From Pacificispira sp040217575 (lineage in GTDB: Bacteria > Pseudomonadota > Alphaproteobacteria > UBA8366 > Aestuariispiraceae), in NCBI GenBank assembly GCA_040217575.1, contig JAVJPW010000001.1, forward strand, positions 1-64,000: a stretch of DNA of 64,000 nucleotides, read 5' to 3'. Position 1 is the first letter of the stretch. Each line of letters opens with the position of its first letter. Under the pieces are notes generated by a model. It was not told the origin of the DNA. It searched no databases and was given only the letters and a program-made list of their open reading frames with translations. The translations under genes and the position numbers were made by a program. Shown piece by piece: positions 15,803-25,699 of this stretch.

Positions 15803-18403
15803 ATGGCAACAGAAGCGAAATATCAACAGCGGGGAAATCGGCCCGGTTCCGGCGCACAGACACCGGGTCCGTATGACCCTGCGTCATCCGATGATTCTGC
15901 TGATCGCTCGCCACCCGAACCCGTTGATACGCCGGATGAAGTCGGCGCGTCGTCCGGCAGCGGGCTTCTGGTCCCGGTGGATGAGGCACGTGACCCGAAC
16001 GCCGGGTCCGCGGACCGGGACCTTCTGTCGCCGGAGGCGCTTCAGCGCCATTTCGAAGCCGCGACAGCCGCCGCAGCCGCGAACGATGCGTCCGCGGACC
16101 GGCAAGGTGGGGACGATGGCGACCGGGCCAGGGAGGATCGTCGCGGTGGCGGGCGCGGCGATGACGAATCCGATGCGGATGAGGGGCGTCGCGACGACGA
16201 GGATCGCCGGGCGTCACCTAGAACCGGCGACGACCGCCGCAATGCCAGTGCCGGATGGCAGATCCGGCCAACGCCGGGCACTAAGGACGACCCGCTTCTT
16301 GGGTGTCTTACGATCCTTTGTACCCTGCTGGAACGAAACATCTCGTCCGAGGCGCTGACCGCGGGCCTTCCGCTTGTCGACGGCATGTTGACGCCGGAAC
16401 TGTTCCAGCGTGCTGCGGACCGCGCCGGAATTTCATCGCGGCTTCAGCGCCGCGACCTGGACGGTATCGGACGATTGGCCATGCCCTGTGTCCTTTTGCT
16501 GACCAGGCAGCGCGCCTGTGTTCTGACCGACATCAAACGGAACGAAGGTCGTGCTACGATCATCATGCCCGAAATGGGGGCTGGTGCGCGGGACGTCGAC
16601 TATGCCGAGCTTCAGGCGGAATATGTCGGTTACGCACTTTTTGCGCGGCCGGAATTCCAATACGACAAACGCGCGCAGGATGACCGGATCGCCGACCCCA
16701 AGGGCTGGTTCTGGGGTACGCTTCTTTCTTCGTGGAAATTGTATATCGAGGTCGGGATCGCCGCGATCATGGTCAACGCCTTCGCGATCGCAAATCCGTT
16801 GTTCGTGATGAACGTCTATGACCGTGTGGTCCCGAACTTCGCCGAAGAAACGCTGTGGGTTCTGGCGATCGGGATTTCCATTGTCTATGGCTTCGATTTC
16901 CTGTTGAAGCTGATTCGCGGATACCTCGTGGATGTCGCGGGCAAGACCGCGGATACGAAGATAGCGGCGCGCTTGTTCCAGCAGGTGATGGGCATGAAGA
17001 TGGCGAACCGTCCACCTTCGGCCGGCGGCATGGCGAACTCCATGCGCGAATTCGAAAACCTGCGGGAATTTTTCACGTCTTCGACCGTAACCGCGCTGAT
17101 CGACTTCCCGTTCATATTCCTGTTCCTGGGGGTGATATCGATCATCGGGTCCGTCTATATCGTGCTCATTCCCGCGTCCATGGTGATCGTGGCGGTTCTG
17201 GTCGGGTTCCTGGTTCAGATCCAGATGCGCAAGGTGGTGCAGGAAACGTTCCGTGAGGCGCAGCAGAAACACGCGATCCTGATCGAGGCGATTTCCGGTG
17301 CGGAAACGATCAAGTCCACCGCGTCGGAAGGCCGGATGCAGCGGAACTGGGAAACCTTCGTCAGCAAAACCGCACAATCGTCCATGAAGGCCGCGCGCTG
17401 GTCCCAGTTCGCACTGAACCTAAGCGGCATGTTCACCCAGTTCGTGACGGTCGTGGTGGTGTTTGTCGGCGTTTATGAAATTCAGGCGGGCAACATGTCG
17501 GTTGGCGCGTTGGTTGCCTGTACGATCCTGTCGGGGCGTGCCATGGCGCCGCTTTCGCAAATTGCGGGAATCGCGACGCGGTTCAATCAGGCGCGGGAAT
17601 CCCTGAATGCACTGGACAAGATGATGCAAAGCCCTGTTGAACGGCCGGAAGGCAGGACCTTCGTCCACCGGCCGGAGTTCAACGGGACGCTTGAATTCAA
17701 GAACGTCAAATTCAGCTATCCCGAGGCGAAGACAGCCGCGCTCAACGATGTCTCCTTCAAGATCGAAGCCGGGGAAAAGATCGGTATCATCGGACGAATC
17801 GGGTCGGGCAAGTCGACGATCGAACGGTTGTTGCTGGGGCTTTATGATCCGGATGAAGGGTCCGTCCTGATCGACGGTACCGATGTCCGACAGATCGACC
17901 CGGCGGACCTGCGGCGGTCGGTCGGCGTCGTCCCGCAGGATGTGTATCTGTTTTTCGGAACCGTGAAGGAAAATATCGCACTGGGTGCCCCCTATGCGGA
18001 TGATACGGCTATCCTGCGTGCCGCGCGGATTTCCGGCGTGGACGAATTCATCTCGAAACACCCGCTTGGGCTGGACCTGCCGGTCGGCGAACGGGGCCTG
18101 TCGCTTTCCGGTGGCCAGCGTCAGGCGATTGCGGTTGCCCGTGCGTTGCTGTTGGACCCGCCGATCCTTCTTCTGGACGAACCGACCAGCGCCATGGACA
18201 ACACGACCGAAGGCCGGTTCAAGGCGCGTCTGGGGACTGTTCTGACGAACAAGACCCTGATCCTTGTAACCCACCGCGGGTCGCTGTTGACACTGGTCGA
18301 CCGCTTGATCGTCATGGATGGTGGCCGGATCGTGGCGGACGGCCCCAAAGATATCGTGATGGAGGCCCTGGCCTCCGGTAGAATCCAGGCGGCGAAAGTC
18401 TAG
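15803..18403 (+). CDS. Type I secretion ABC exporter (LssB/LapB-like), with long N-terminal extension
   Basis: This 866-residue inner-membrane ABC transporter would drive export of the upstream adhesin. Residues 1-160 are a low-complexity Asp/Arg/Gly/Ser-rich stretch with no fold signature. A C39-peptidase-like domain follows from about 162 (DDPLLGCLTIL, then LTAGLPLVDG), of the inactive type that binds RTX substrates. A six-helix membrane domain runs from about 310 to 600. The ATPase is complete: Walker A GRIGSGKST (664-672), signature LSGGQRQ (768-774), Walker B ILLLDEP (788-794) and H-loop His824. Without the extension the length is normal for the family. The ATG has AAGG six bases upstream. 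HlyD-like adaptor follows after 63 bp. Confidence 0.93.
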   Translation: MATEAKYQQRGNRPGSGAQTPGPYDPASSDDSADRSPPEPVDTPDEVGASSGSGLLVPVDEARDPNAGSADRDLLSPEALQRHFEAATAAAAANDASADRQGGDDGDRAREDRRGGGRGDDESDADEGRRDDEDRRASPRTGDDRRNASAGWQIRPTPGTKDDPLLGCLTILCTLLERNISSEALTAGLPLVDGMLTPELFQRAADRAGISSRLQRRDLDGIGRLAMPCVLLLTRQRACVLTDIKRNEGRATIIMPEMGAGARDVDYAELQAEYVGYALFARPEFQYDKRAQDDRIADPKGWFWGTLLSSWKLYIEVGIAAIMVNAFAIANPLFVMNVYDRVVPNFAEETLWVLAIGISIVYGFDFLLKLIRGYLVDVAGKTADTKIAARLFQQVMGMKMANRPPSAGGMANSMREFENLREFFTSSTVTALIDFPFIFLFLGVISIIGSVYIVLIPASMVIVAVLVGFLVQIQMRKVVQETFREAQQKHAILIEAISGAETIKSTASEGRMQRNWETFVSKTAQSSMKAARWSQFALNLSGMFTQFVTVVVVFVGVYEIQAGNMSVGALVACTILSGRAMAPLSQIAGIATRFNQARESLNALDKMMQSPVERPEGRTFVHRPEFNGTLEFKNVKFSYPEAKTAALNDVSFKIEAGEKIGIIGRIGSGKSTIERLLLGLYDPDEGSVLIDGTDVRQIDPADLRRSVGVVPQDVYLFFGTVKENIALGAPYADDTAILRAARISGVDEFISKHPLGLDLPVGERGLSLSGGQRQAIAVARALLLDPPILLLDEPTSAMDNTTEGRFKARLGTVLTNKTLILVTHRGSLLTLVDRLIVMDGGRIVADGPKDIVMEALASGRIQAAKV

Positions 18404-18466
18404 ACTAACCGGCAAGCAAACCCAATATAGGGTCAACGCCTGGGCATCGTGTAAGGACCAGAAGGA

Positions 18467-19783
18467 ATGTCAGCAGGTAGCTGGGACGACGGAATTTTCG
18501 AGGCCGAAAGCAAATCCGGTGTCGGACGCAGCGCGCGTATGTGGGCGCATGTTCTTTTGTTTCTCATCGCCGGTTTCTTCGTTGTTTTCCTGATCTGGGC
18601 GCATCTGGCGGTTCTGGACGAAGTCACGCGCGGCGAAGGGCGCATCATCCCGTCCAGTCAGACCCAGACAGTTCAGCACTTCGAAGGCGGCATCGTCGCC
18701 GACATTCCGGTCGACGAAGGGGAAATCGTCGAACAGGGCCAGGTCATCATGCGGATCGAAAACCGCCTGGCCGAAGCAGAACTCCTGGAAAAGACGACCC
18801 AGTATCACAGTCTTCTGGCACAGGCGGCCCGGTTGCGGGCGGAAGCAACGGGTGCGGATGAAATCACGTTCCCTGACGTCGTTATCGAAGACGCGCCGGA
18901 TCGTATGGCGGACCAGTTGGACGTGTTCCAGACGAACCGGAATGAACTTTTGGGTCGGATTCGAATTCGCGAGACGCAGCGGACACAGGCACTTCAAGAG
19001 CTTCGACAGAAAACCGCGCAGATCGCGCAGATCGAAAATCAGATGGCAATTGCCCGTGAGGAATTGGCCATCATCACGCCCCTCGTCCAGTCGGGTGCCG
19101 CATCGCAACAGGAACTTCTGACGGCGCGTCGGTCGGTTGCGCAATTCGAAGCCGAACTAGAGGACGTGCAGCTGGCGATTCCTCGTATCCGTTCCCAGAT
19201 CGAAGAGGCGGTTAACAATATCGACCAGGAACTGTCGATGTTCCGCGCCGAGGCGCAACAGGAATTGAGCCGCGTGCGGATTGAAGCCGAACGGATTCGC
19301 GAGGAAATCAGTGCCGGCATAGATCGTGCCCAGCGAACCGACATTCGCTCACCGGTGCGCGGCACGGTGAACGAAATTCTGATCAACACCATCGGTGGGG
19401 TTGTCCGGCCCGGCGATCCGGTGGCCGAAATCGTGCCGTTGGAGGATTCGCTTCTGGTCGAAGCCAGGATACGCCCATCCGACCGTGCGCAGCTTTACCC
19501 GGGTCTGCCGGCGGTCGTGAAGATATCCGCCTATGATTATTCGATTTTCGGCGGGTTGGACGCCGTTCTGGTCGATATATCCGCGGATACGCTGTTGGAT
19601 GAGGAAGGCGAGCCCTATTATCGAGTACGGCTTTCCACGAATGAGACCGACCTGGGTGAGGACCGCCCGATCATTCCCGGTATGACGGCCACGGTCGACA
19701 TCATCACCGGCGAAAAGTCGGTGCTGCAATATCTGCTGAAGCCGATCATCAAGGCGCGGGAAAACGCGCTGAACGAACGCTAG
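18467..19783 (+). CDS. Type I secretion membrane-fusion (HlyD-family) adaptor
   Basis: The 438-residue periplasmic adaptor bridges the ABC exporter and a TolC-type channel. A short cytoplasmic start is followed by one membrane helix at about 24-46. A biotinyl-lipoyl-like segment then begins (GEGRIIPSSQTQ, FEGGIVADI, VDEGEIVEQGQ). A long Gln/Glu/Arg-rich coiled coil spans roughly 95-290, and a beta-barrel C-terminal half contains RSPVRGTVNEI and VRPGDPVAEIVP. Length and order match HlyD/LapC-type adaptors. The start ATG has a strong AAGGACCAGAAGGA site upstream. No TolC-like gene is in the window. Confidence 0.93.
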   Translation: MSAGSWDDGIFEAESKSGVGRSARMWAHVLLFLIAGFFVVFLIWAHLAVLDEVTRGEGRIIPSSQTQTVQHFEGGIVADIPVDEGEIVEQGQVIMRIENRLAEAELLEKTTQYHSLLAQAARLRAEATGADEITFPDVVIEDAPDRMADQLDVFQTNRNELLGRIRIRETQRTQALQELRQKTAQIAQIENQMAIAREELAIITPLVQSGAASQQELLTARRSVAQFEAELEDVQLAIPRIRSQIEEAVNNIDQELSMFRAEAQQELSRVRIEAERIREEISAGIDRAQRTDIRSPVRGTVNEILINTIGGVVRPGDPVAEIVPLEDSLLVEARIRPSDRAQLYPGLPAVVKISAYDYSIFGGLDAVLVDISADTLLDEEGEPYYRVRLSTNETDLGEDRPIIPGMTATVDIITGEKSVLQYLLKPIIKARENALNER

Positions 19784-19799
19784 GCGGGTCTTTTCAAAC

Positions 19800-21014
19800 A
19801 TGGCTGGAGCAGGGCCGTTCGACGCCTATATCGACGAGGCGCTTTTCGTTGCCGGTGACGCGGATGGCCCGCTTTCCGGGACAAGCTTTGCCGCAAAGGA
19901 CCTGTATGACGTTTCGGGTCACACATCCTGTTGCGGTAACCCGGATTGGGGCCGAACCCATCGGCCCGCGGTATCCCATGCCGTTGCCGTTGAAAAACTG
20001 CTTCGGGCCGGTGCGGACCTGAAGGGCAAGACCATCACCGACGAGTTCGCCTTTTCGATCATTGGCGAAAACCATCACTATGGAACGCCGGTCAATCCAA
20101 ACGCGCCGGGCAGGGTATGCGGCGGATCATCGTCCGGGTCCGCGGCGGCGGTGGCCGGCGGTCTTGTGGATTTCGCACTTGGTACCGATACCGGCGGGTC
20201 CGTGCGGGTGCCCGCCAGTTTCTGCGGCATCTTCGGCCTTCGTCCGACCCACGGACGGGTATCGCTGGACGGGGTCTTTCCCCTGGCACCCAGTTTTGAC
20301 ACGGCAGGATGGTTCGCCGCGGACCCGTCGCTTATGGCAGTGGCCGGTGCGATCCTGCTGCAGGATTATCGCCCGTTGGCGGACGTCGCGCCGGTTACGC
20401 TTCTTTATCCGGAAGATGTCTGGGCCGAAGCGGAGCCGTCGGCGGTCGAGGCACTGGCGCCCGCGGTCGCGGCGCTAGAGGAACGGTTCGGCACCAGCAC
20501 CAGAATCCGCCTAACCGAAGGGGCGGATACGATCGGCGACTGGTTTGAATGTTTTCGGGTGACGCAGGGGGCGGAAATTTGGTCCGTTCTGGGTGATTGG
20601 ATCACCGAAACCAACCCCGACATCGGTCCTGGAATCCGCGAACGCCTGGAATGGTGCGCGACCATTGCCCCGAAAGATGCCGCACGGGAACGTGAAAAAC
20701 GCGAAGAAATAGCAAGGCGCGTCCACGAAGTGACGGGCGATGGCGCCATCCTGGTCATGCCGGCGGCGCCGGGACCGGCCCTGCGTGCCGGTGAAGATGC
20801 GGTGCGGTCAAACGCCGTTCGCGCAAAAATAATCCGAATGTCGGGAATTGCCCCCCTGGCAAAAGTACCGCAGATTTCCCTTCCCCTGGCAAAGGTGGAT
20901 GGGTTTCCGGTCGCGCTGTCCCTGCTGGGGGCGCCAGGAAGCGACGAGGTATTGCTGCAAATGGCAAAGGGCGTCGCCGGCGTGGCCGTAAAGGGAATTG
21001 CCTCCGTCCGGTGA
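19800..21014 (+). CDS. Amidase (amidase-signature family)
   Basis: The 404-residue enzyme belongs to the Ser-Ser-Lys amidase family, which hydrolyses C-N amide bonds. The triad is visible: Lys33 in AAKDLYDV, Ser110 in GGSSSGS and Ser134 in TDTGGSVRVP. It is at the short end for the family and resembles plant AMI1-type and bacterial stand-alone amidases more than GatA. The substrate cannot be told. It starts 16 bp after the HlyD gene and may be read with it, though no functional link to secretion is evident. It converges on apt with only two bases between the stops. Confidence 0.9.
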   Translation: MAGAGPFDAYIDEALFVAGDADGPLSGTSFAAKDLYDVSGHTSCCGNPDWGRTHRPAVSHAVAVEKLLRAGADLKGKTITDEFAFSIIGENHHYGTPVNPNAPGRVCGGSSSGSAAAVAGGLVDFALGTDTGGSVRVPASFCGIFGLRPTHGRVSLDGVFPLAPSFDTAGWFAADPSLMAVAGAILLQDYRPLADVAPVTLLYPEDVWAEAEPSAVEALAPAVAALEERFGTSTRIRLTEGADTIGDWFECFRVTQGAEIWSVLGDWITETNPDIGPGIRERLEWCATIAPKDAAREREKREEIARRVHEVTGDGAILVMPAAPGPALRAGEDAVRSNAVRAKIIRMSGIAPLAKVPQISLPLAKVDGFPVALSLLGAPGSDEVLLQMAKGVAGVAVKGIASVR

Positions 21015-21016
21015 CG

Positions 21017-21532
21017 CTATGCGTCGAACCGGACCAGGGATTCGAACGGCACATCCAATTCATCGCGGCCGCCAAGGCCGTTCAATTCGATGATGCAGGC
21101 GACACCTGCGACCTTGCCGCCGACCTTCTGAATGAGCTCGATTGCAGCCGACATGGTGCCACCGGTTGCCATCAGGTCATCCATGACAACGACCTTCTGC
21201 CCGGGCTGTATGGCGTCGGCCTGAATTTCGACCGTGTCCGTGCCGTATTCCAGCTCATAGACATGACTGACGGTGGCGCCCGGCAGCTTTCCCTTCTTGC
21301 GGACCATTGCGAAACCGAGGTTCAGTTCCAGTGCCAGAGGCGCTGCGGTCAGAAACCCCCTGCTTTCGATCCCGACCAATAGGTCCGGTTCCCATTTCCG
21401 GACGGTTTCCGCCAATTGGTCGACGCAGCTTCTCCACGCGCCGGGATGGGCGAGAAGCGTCGATATGTCATAAAACAGAATACCGGGCTTCGGAAAATCA
21501 GGAATGGTTCTGATATGTTGCGCAAGGTCCAT
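21017..21532 (-). CDS. apt: Adenine phosphoribosyltransferase
   Basis: This 171-residue cytoplasmic purine-salvage enzyme makes AMP from adenine and PRPP. The signature PRPP loop VVVMDDLMATGGT is present, as is the typical start MDLAQHIRTIPDFPKPGI followed by FYDIST. The frame is open further upstream, but this ATG gives the normal family length and the extra residues resemble nothing known. It is divergent from the MCE permease gene, with 53 bp between start codons, which must hold both promoters. Confidence 0.95.
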   Translation of the reverse strand: MDLAQHIRTIPDFPKPGILFYDISTLLAHPGAWRSCVDQLAETVRKWEPDLLVGIESRGFLTAAPLALELNLGFAMVRKKGKLPGATVSHVYELEYGTDTVEIQADAIQPGQKVVVMDDLMATGGTMSAAIELIQKVGGKVAGVACIIELNGLGGRDELDVPFESLVRFDA

Positions 21533-21585
21533 GATAGCCTCTAAAGTCTTGGAAATTAAACCTGAGTAGCAACTGGGAAGGTCGT

Positions 21586-22716
21586 ATGTCATCCGACGGT
21601 TGGATGCAAACGCAAACAAGCGGTGCGGAAATTCACGTATCCGCCGGGGGCGTTTGGGCAGTAACGGGATCTGCCGACCTGGACCGGATCACCGGCAGCC
21701 TGAATGCCGGTGCCGCCCGCACGGCCACGTTCGACCTGTCCGCTATAGACCAGCTGGACAGTGCCGGCGCCTATCTGATTCACCGGACTGTCGAACGCCT
21801 GCGGGCGGAAGGGTTGGAAGTCGAACTGACCGGCGTGTCCGAACGCCACAAACCGCTACTGGACATCGTCTTCCGGCAGGGTGAGGAAAGTACCGTCGTG
21901 GCACCGGCCGTCAATCCGCTGATACAGATACTGGACCGGCTGGGCCGTTCGTCCGTCGAAGCGGCGGAGAAGGGGGTCGAGCTTCTGAATTTTGTCGGCG
22001 TTGTGACGGTCACGTTCACGCGTGCGCTGCGTCAGCCGGCCCGGTTCCGGCCGAAGGCGCTGATCACGCAGATGGAACAGACGGGCCTGGATGCGTTGCC
22101 GATCGTCGGCCTGCTGTCCTTCCTGGTAGGGGTGGTTCTTGCCTATCTGATGTCCGACCAGCTGCGCCAATTCGGGGCTGAGGTTTTTACGGTCAATCTG
22201 GTAGGCCTGTCGATGCTGCGCGAAGTCGCCGTCCTGATTACGGCCATCATGATTGCAGGCCGGTCCGGCTCCGCCTTTACCGCGCAGATCGGGACGATGA
22301 AGGTGAACGAGGAACTGGACGCAATGGGCACGCTGGGGCTGGACCCGGTCGAAGTGCTGGTCCTGCCGCGGGTCATCGCACTGATGATCACGCTGCCGTT
22401 CCTGACCTTTTTTGCGGATGTGATGGGCGTTCTGGGCGGTGGCGTCATGACCGTGCTGGCGCTGGACCTGACCCCGGCACAGTTCGTGACCGCCCTGAAA
22501 GGTGCGATCGACCTGAACGACTTCCTGGTAGGAATGGTGAAGGCGCCGGTCCACGCCTATATCATCGCTTTGGTCGGATGTTACGAGGGGCTAAAGGTCC
22601 AGCGGACGGCGGAAAGCGTCGGCCGCCAGACGACCACGTCCGTCGTCGAATCGATCTTTCTGGTCATCGTCGCGACGGCGCTTTTCTCCATCCTGTTTTC
22701 GACATTGGGGATCTGA
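21586..22716 (+). CDS. MCE-system ABC permease with N-terminal STAS domain (MlaE family)
   Basis: The 376-residue permease is of the MlaE family, for lipid traffic across the envelope. Residues 1 to about 100 form a STAS/MlaB-like domain (FDLSAIDQLDSAGAYLI), fused here to the permease, whereas in E. coli MlaB is separate. The MlaE part (about 125-376) has five or so membrane helices and the family motifs LTAIMIAGRSGSAFTAQIG and MKVNEELDAMG. It starts an operon: the ATPase gene overlaps its stop by one base (TGATG). A GGGAAGG site precedes the ATG. Confidence 0.93.
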   Translation: MSSDGWMQTQTSGAEIHVSAGGVWAVTGSADLDRITGSLNAGAARTATFDLSAIDQLDSAGAYLIHRTVERLRAEGLEVELTGVSERHKPLLDIVFRQGEESTVVAPAVNPLIQILDRLGRSSVEAAEKGVELLNFVGVVTVTFTRALRQPARFRPKALITQMEQTGLDALPIVGLLSFLVGVVLAYLMSDQLRQFGAEVFTVNLVGLSMLREVAVLITAIMIAGRSGSAFTAQIGTMKVNEELDAMGTLGLDPVEVLVLPRVIALMITLPFLTFFADVMGVLGGGVMTVLALDLTPAQFVTALKGAIDLNDFLVGMVKAPVHAYIIALVGCYEGLKVQRTAESVGRQTTTSVVESIFLVIVATALFSILFSTLGI

Positions 22717-23507
22717 TGGGGAAGGAGCCGCAATTGGACGACGCGCGCGACATCGCAATCCGGATCAGGGGCCTGAAAACCCAATTTGGGATGCAGGTCA
22801 TCCATGACGGGCTGGACCTTGATGTATTCAAGGGCGAAGTCATCGGCGTGGTCGGCGGGTCCGGGACGGGCAAGTCGGTCATGCTGCGCGAGGTGGTAGG
22901 GCTGCAGCGGCCGTCCGGCGGAACGATCGAACTTCTGGGTACCGATGTCTGGCGCGCGTCACCGACCGAAAGCAATATGCTTCGCACGCGGATCGGTGTC
23001 CTGTTTCAGGATGGCGCGCTGTTTTCGTCCCTGACTGTGGCGGAAAACATCCAGGTTCCGATGCGCGAACATCTGGATATGCCGAAATCGCTGATGGATG
23101 AACTGGCTGCGCTTAAGATCGCCATGGTCGGCCTTCCGCCGGAAGCGGGGGGAAAGCTGCCGTCGCAGCTATCTGGGGGGATGCGCAAACGCGCCGGACT
23201 GGCGCGCGCGCTGTCGCTGGACCCGGAGGTGGTTTTTCTGGACGAACCGACGGCAGGGCTGGACCCGATCGGTGCCGCGGCCTTCGATCAGCTGATTCGC
23301 TCCCTACAGCAGAGTCTGGGCCTCACCGTGTATATGGTGACCCACGATTTGGACAGTTTGGCTGCGATTTGCGACCGCATTGCGGCGCTTATAGACAAAC
23401 AGGTACTGGTCGGTACGATGCGTGAGCTTATGCGTGCGGACCATCCATGGCTTCAAGAATATTTCCATGGCCCGCGTGCACGCGCGGCCGGTGTTGACGC
23501 GGCCTAG
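22716..23507 (+). CDS. MCE-system ABC ATPase (MlaF family)
   Basis: This 263-residue ATP-binding subunit partners the MlaE-type permease. It has Walker A GGSGTGKSV, the signature LSGGMRKRAGLARAL typical of MlaF, Walker B VVFLDEPTAGLDP and an H-loop VTHDLDSL. The start MGKEPQLDD overlaps the permease stop by one base and gives the normal family length; a longer upstream frame belongs to the permease region and is rejected. The C-terminal tail after HDLDSL includes the PWLQEYFHGPRA segment common in MlaF proteins. Confidence 0.95.
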   Translation: MGKEPQLDDARDIAIRIRGLKTQFGMQVIHDGLDLDVFKGEVIGVVGGSGTGKSVMLREVVGLQRPSGGTIELLGTDVWRASPTESNMLRTRIGVLFQDGALFSSLTVAENIQVPMREHLDMPKSLMDELAALKIAMVGLPPEAGGKLPSQLSGGMRKRAGLARALSLDPEVVFLDEPTAGLDPIGAAAFDQLIRSLQQSLGLTVYMVTHDLDSLAAICDRIAALIDKQVLVGTMRELMRADHPWLQEYFHGPRARAAGVDAA

Positions 23508-23526
23508 GGGGACGGGAAGTTAGACG

Positions 23527-24906
23527 ATGGAAACGCGGGCGAGTTACGTCATTGTCGGCGCATTCGTGCTGTCCTTCTTCATTGCGATCGTGGCTTCGGT
23601 CGTCTGGTTGGCGGATGTCGATATTGATGAAGACACGGTGCTGTACGACATCTTTTTCGAAGGGTCGGTATCAGGGCTGTCGGTCGGAAACCCGGTTCGA
23701 TACGGCGGCATACCGATCGGTATCGTGACCGATATGCGTATTAGTTCCGAACGCTTCGGCGAGATACAGGTGATCATCGAAGTGCCCGCGGATACACCGA
23801 TCCGCGAGGATGCGGTTGCCAGGCTGGAAGCCCAGGGAATAACGGGCGTCAGCTTCATCCAGCTTTCCGGTGGCAGCGAAGATGCGCCGCCCCTGACGGC
23901 AAAGCCGGGCCAGGAACGCGCCGAAATCCAGTCCGAACAATCGGCGCTGCAACAGGTGTTCGAATCCGCGCCGGAGATCATGCAGGGGCTGGAAGAACTG
24001 GTCGGCCAGGCGACCGCGATGCTCAGCAACGACAATCTGGACAATATCAACCGGACACTTGGCAACATTGCCCGGTTCTCGGACGCGCTGTCGGAAAGTT
24101 CGGAAAACATTGCGGTCCTGATCGACGACGGTGCGGGCATGGTGCGTCAGTTCCAGTCCACCGCGACGGAGGCCGAACGCCTGGTTGCGGCATTTGCCGA
24201 CCGCGCGGAAGAACTGGCCAGCACATCGGTTAATACCGTTTCCGAAGCGGAAGCCCTGGTTCAGGACATGCGCCGGTTTACCGCCGACCTGAACGCGCTG
24301 GTGGGCGATGTGTCCCCGATCCTGCATGAGGCAGAGCGCACGGTATCCGGTTTCGCGGACCTGACTGACGACATGCGTGGCCAGGTCACCCACCTTTCCG
24401 GTCAGGTGACGGGCACGCTGGACGGCCTGAATGCCTCCATCACCGAAGTCGAAACAAGCATGACGGGCCTGATGAGCCGGGCCGGACAGACGATCGAGGT
24501 TGCGGAAGGGGTTCTGCGTACGGCGGAAGGACGCATCGGGACCGTGTCCGACACGGCAGAGACGACACTGCGCAGTTACAATGACCTTGCAACGACCATT
24601 TCGCCGATGGTTTCCAGCGTTGCGAATGATGCGACCGTCGCGGTCCGGAACTTCAGCGAGATTTCGGCCGACCTGCGTCAGGCCGCGGTATCGATTGCCG
24701 CCGCTGCGGATGAGGCACAGCTGTTGATCAACGAAAACCGTGAGCCGGTGACGAATTTCAGCAACTCTGGCCTGTACGAGTTTACACAGCTTCTTTCCGA
24801 AATGCGCATCCTGGTCGGGTCGCTGAACCGGATAACGAACCAGATCGAACGCGATCCCGCGCAGTTCTTCTTCGGCGACTCTCAACAAGGGTACGAAGTG
24901 CAATGA
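23527..24906 (+). CDS. MCE-domain lipid-binding protein (MlaD family)
   Basis: The 459-residue protein has one N-terminal membrane helix (about 6-29) and an MCE domain at about 38-125 with the motifs EGSVSGLSVGNPVRYGGIPIG and ARLEAQGITGVSFIQL. A long Ala/Glu/Thr-rich helical region with coiled-coil character fills about 150-430. MCE proteins form hexameric rings that hold lipid substrates in the periplasm. The length exceeds that of E. coli MlaD (about 180 residues) and resembles the long-tailed MCE proteins that may form a tube or needle. It lies between mlaF-like and auxiliary lipoprotein genes. Confidence 0.93.
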   Translation: METRASYVIVGAFVLSFFIAIVASVVWLADVDIDEDTVLYDIFFEGSVSGLSVGNPVRYGGIPIGIVTDMRISSERFGEIQVIIEVPADTPIREDAVARLEAQGITGVSFIQLSGGSEDAPPLTAKPGQERAEIQSEQSALQQVFESAPEIMQGLEELVGQATAMLSNDNLDNINRTLGNIARFSDALSESSENIAVLIDDGAGMVRQFQSTATEAERLVAAFADRAEELASTSVNTVSEAEALVQDMRRFTADLNALVGDVSPILHEAERTVSGFADLTDDMRGQVTHLSGQVTGTLDGLNASITEVETSMTGLMSRAGQTIEVAEGVLRTAEGRIGTVSDTAETTLRSYNDLATTISPMVSSVANDATVAVRNFSEISADLRQAAVSIAAAADEAQLLINENREPVTNFSNSGLYEFTQLLSEMRILVGSLNRITNQIERDPAQFFFGDSQQGYEVQ

Positions 24907-25613
24907 CCGATGAATCTCAAGAACCTGACTTTAAAGACCCGTCCCGCCGGCGTGTCGCCCTTTGGGGCGGCGGATTGCTGACGACGGGGGCTGCCGCGCT
25001 TTCCGGTTGTTCCGTCGCCCTGCCGGGCAGCGGCGCCCCGCCGCGCATTTACGTGCTGACGCCGAAAAGCACGTTCGATGACGACCTGCCTACCGTCGAC
25101 TGGCAGTTGCTGGTGGAACCGCCGCTGGCGGCCGCAGGGATTTCATCGTCGCGCATCGCATTGCGTCGGTCATTGATCGAGCTTGAGTTCTTTGCCCGGG
25201 CCGCATGGACCGATGCTGCGCCGAAGATGGTTCAGACTCTGATCATCGAAAGCTTTGAAAATTCCAACCGAATTGTCTCCGTCGGGCGGCAGGCGATTGG
25301 TTTGCGCGCGGATTTCATCCTGAAGTCCGATCTGCGGGAGTTTCAGGCGGAATATATTGACGAGAACGGACAGCAACTGCCGGAAGGGGCGGCGCCGAAC
25401 ATTCGTGCGCGCATGAACGTCAAACTGGTCAAGATGCCGGAAAGATCGATTGTGGGCTCCAACACGGTGGAGTATTTCCTACCCGCGCCTGGCCCGGCGA
25501 TGGTTCAGATCATCGAAGGGTTTGACGACGCCCTGGGCAAGATCCTGAAACGCATCGTCGGATGGACGCTGATCGAAGGCGAACGCGTCTATCAGGAACA
25601 TCAGGGCGTCTGA
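24903..25613 (+). CDS. ABC-type transport auxiliary lipoprotein (PqiC/YmbA-like)
   Basis: This 236-residue lipoprotein belongs to the ABC_trans_aux family, partners of MCE systems at the outer membrane. A signal region contains SRRRVAL (14-20), which resembles a Tat motif, then a hydrophobic stretch and a lipobox LSGC with Cys36 as the lipid site. The mature part has the family's IYVLTPKSTF near its start. It overlaps the MCE gene by four bases (ATGA), so it is translationally coupled to the transporter. Confidence 0.88.
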   Translation: MTDESQEPDFKDPSRRRVALWGGGLLTTGAAALSGCSVALPGSGAPPRIYVLTPKSTFDDDLPTVDWQLLVEPPLAAAGISSSRIALRRSLIELEFFARAAWTDAAPKMVQTLIIESFENSNRIVSVGRQAIGLRADFILKSDLREFQAEYIDENGQQLPEGAAPNIRARMNVKLVKMPERSIVGSNTVEYFLPAPGPAMVQIIEGFDDALGKILKRIVGWTLIEGERVYQEHQGV

Positions 25614-25699
25614 GGGTTCAGGAGTTCGGATAAGCGCGGGTCGTGGCCCTGTGTCGTGGCCTGCCTGCGGAAACAATTTGAATGTGTCGGGGTACTGGA

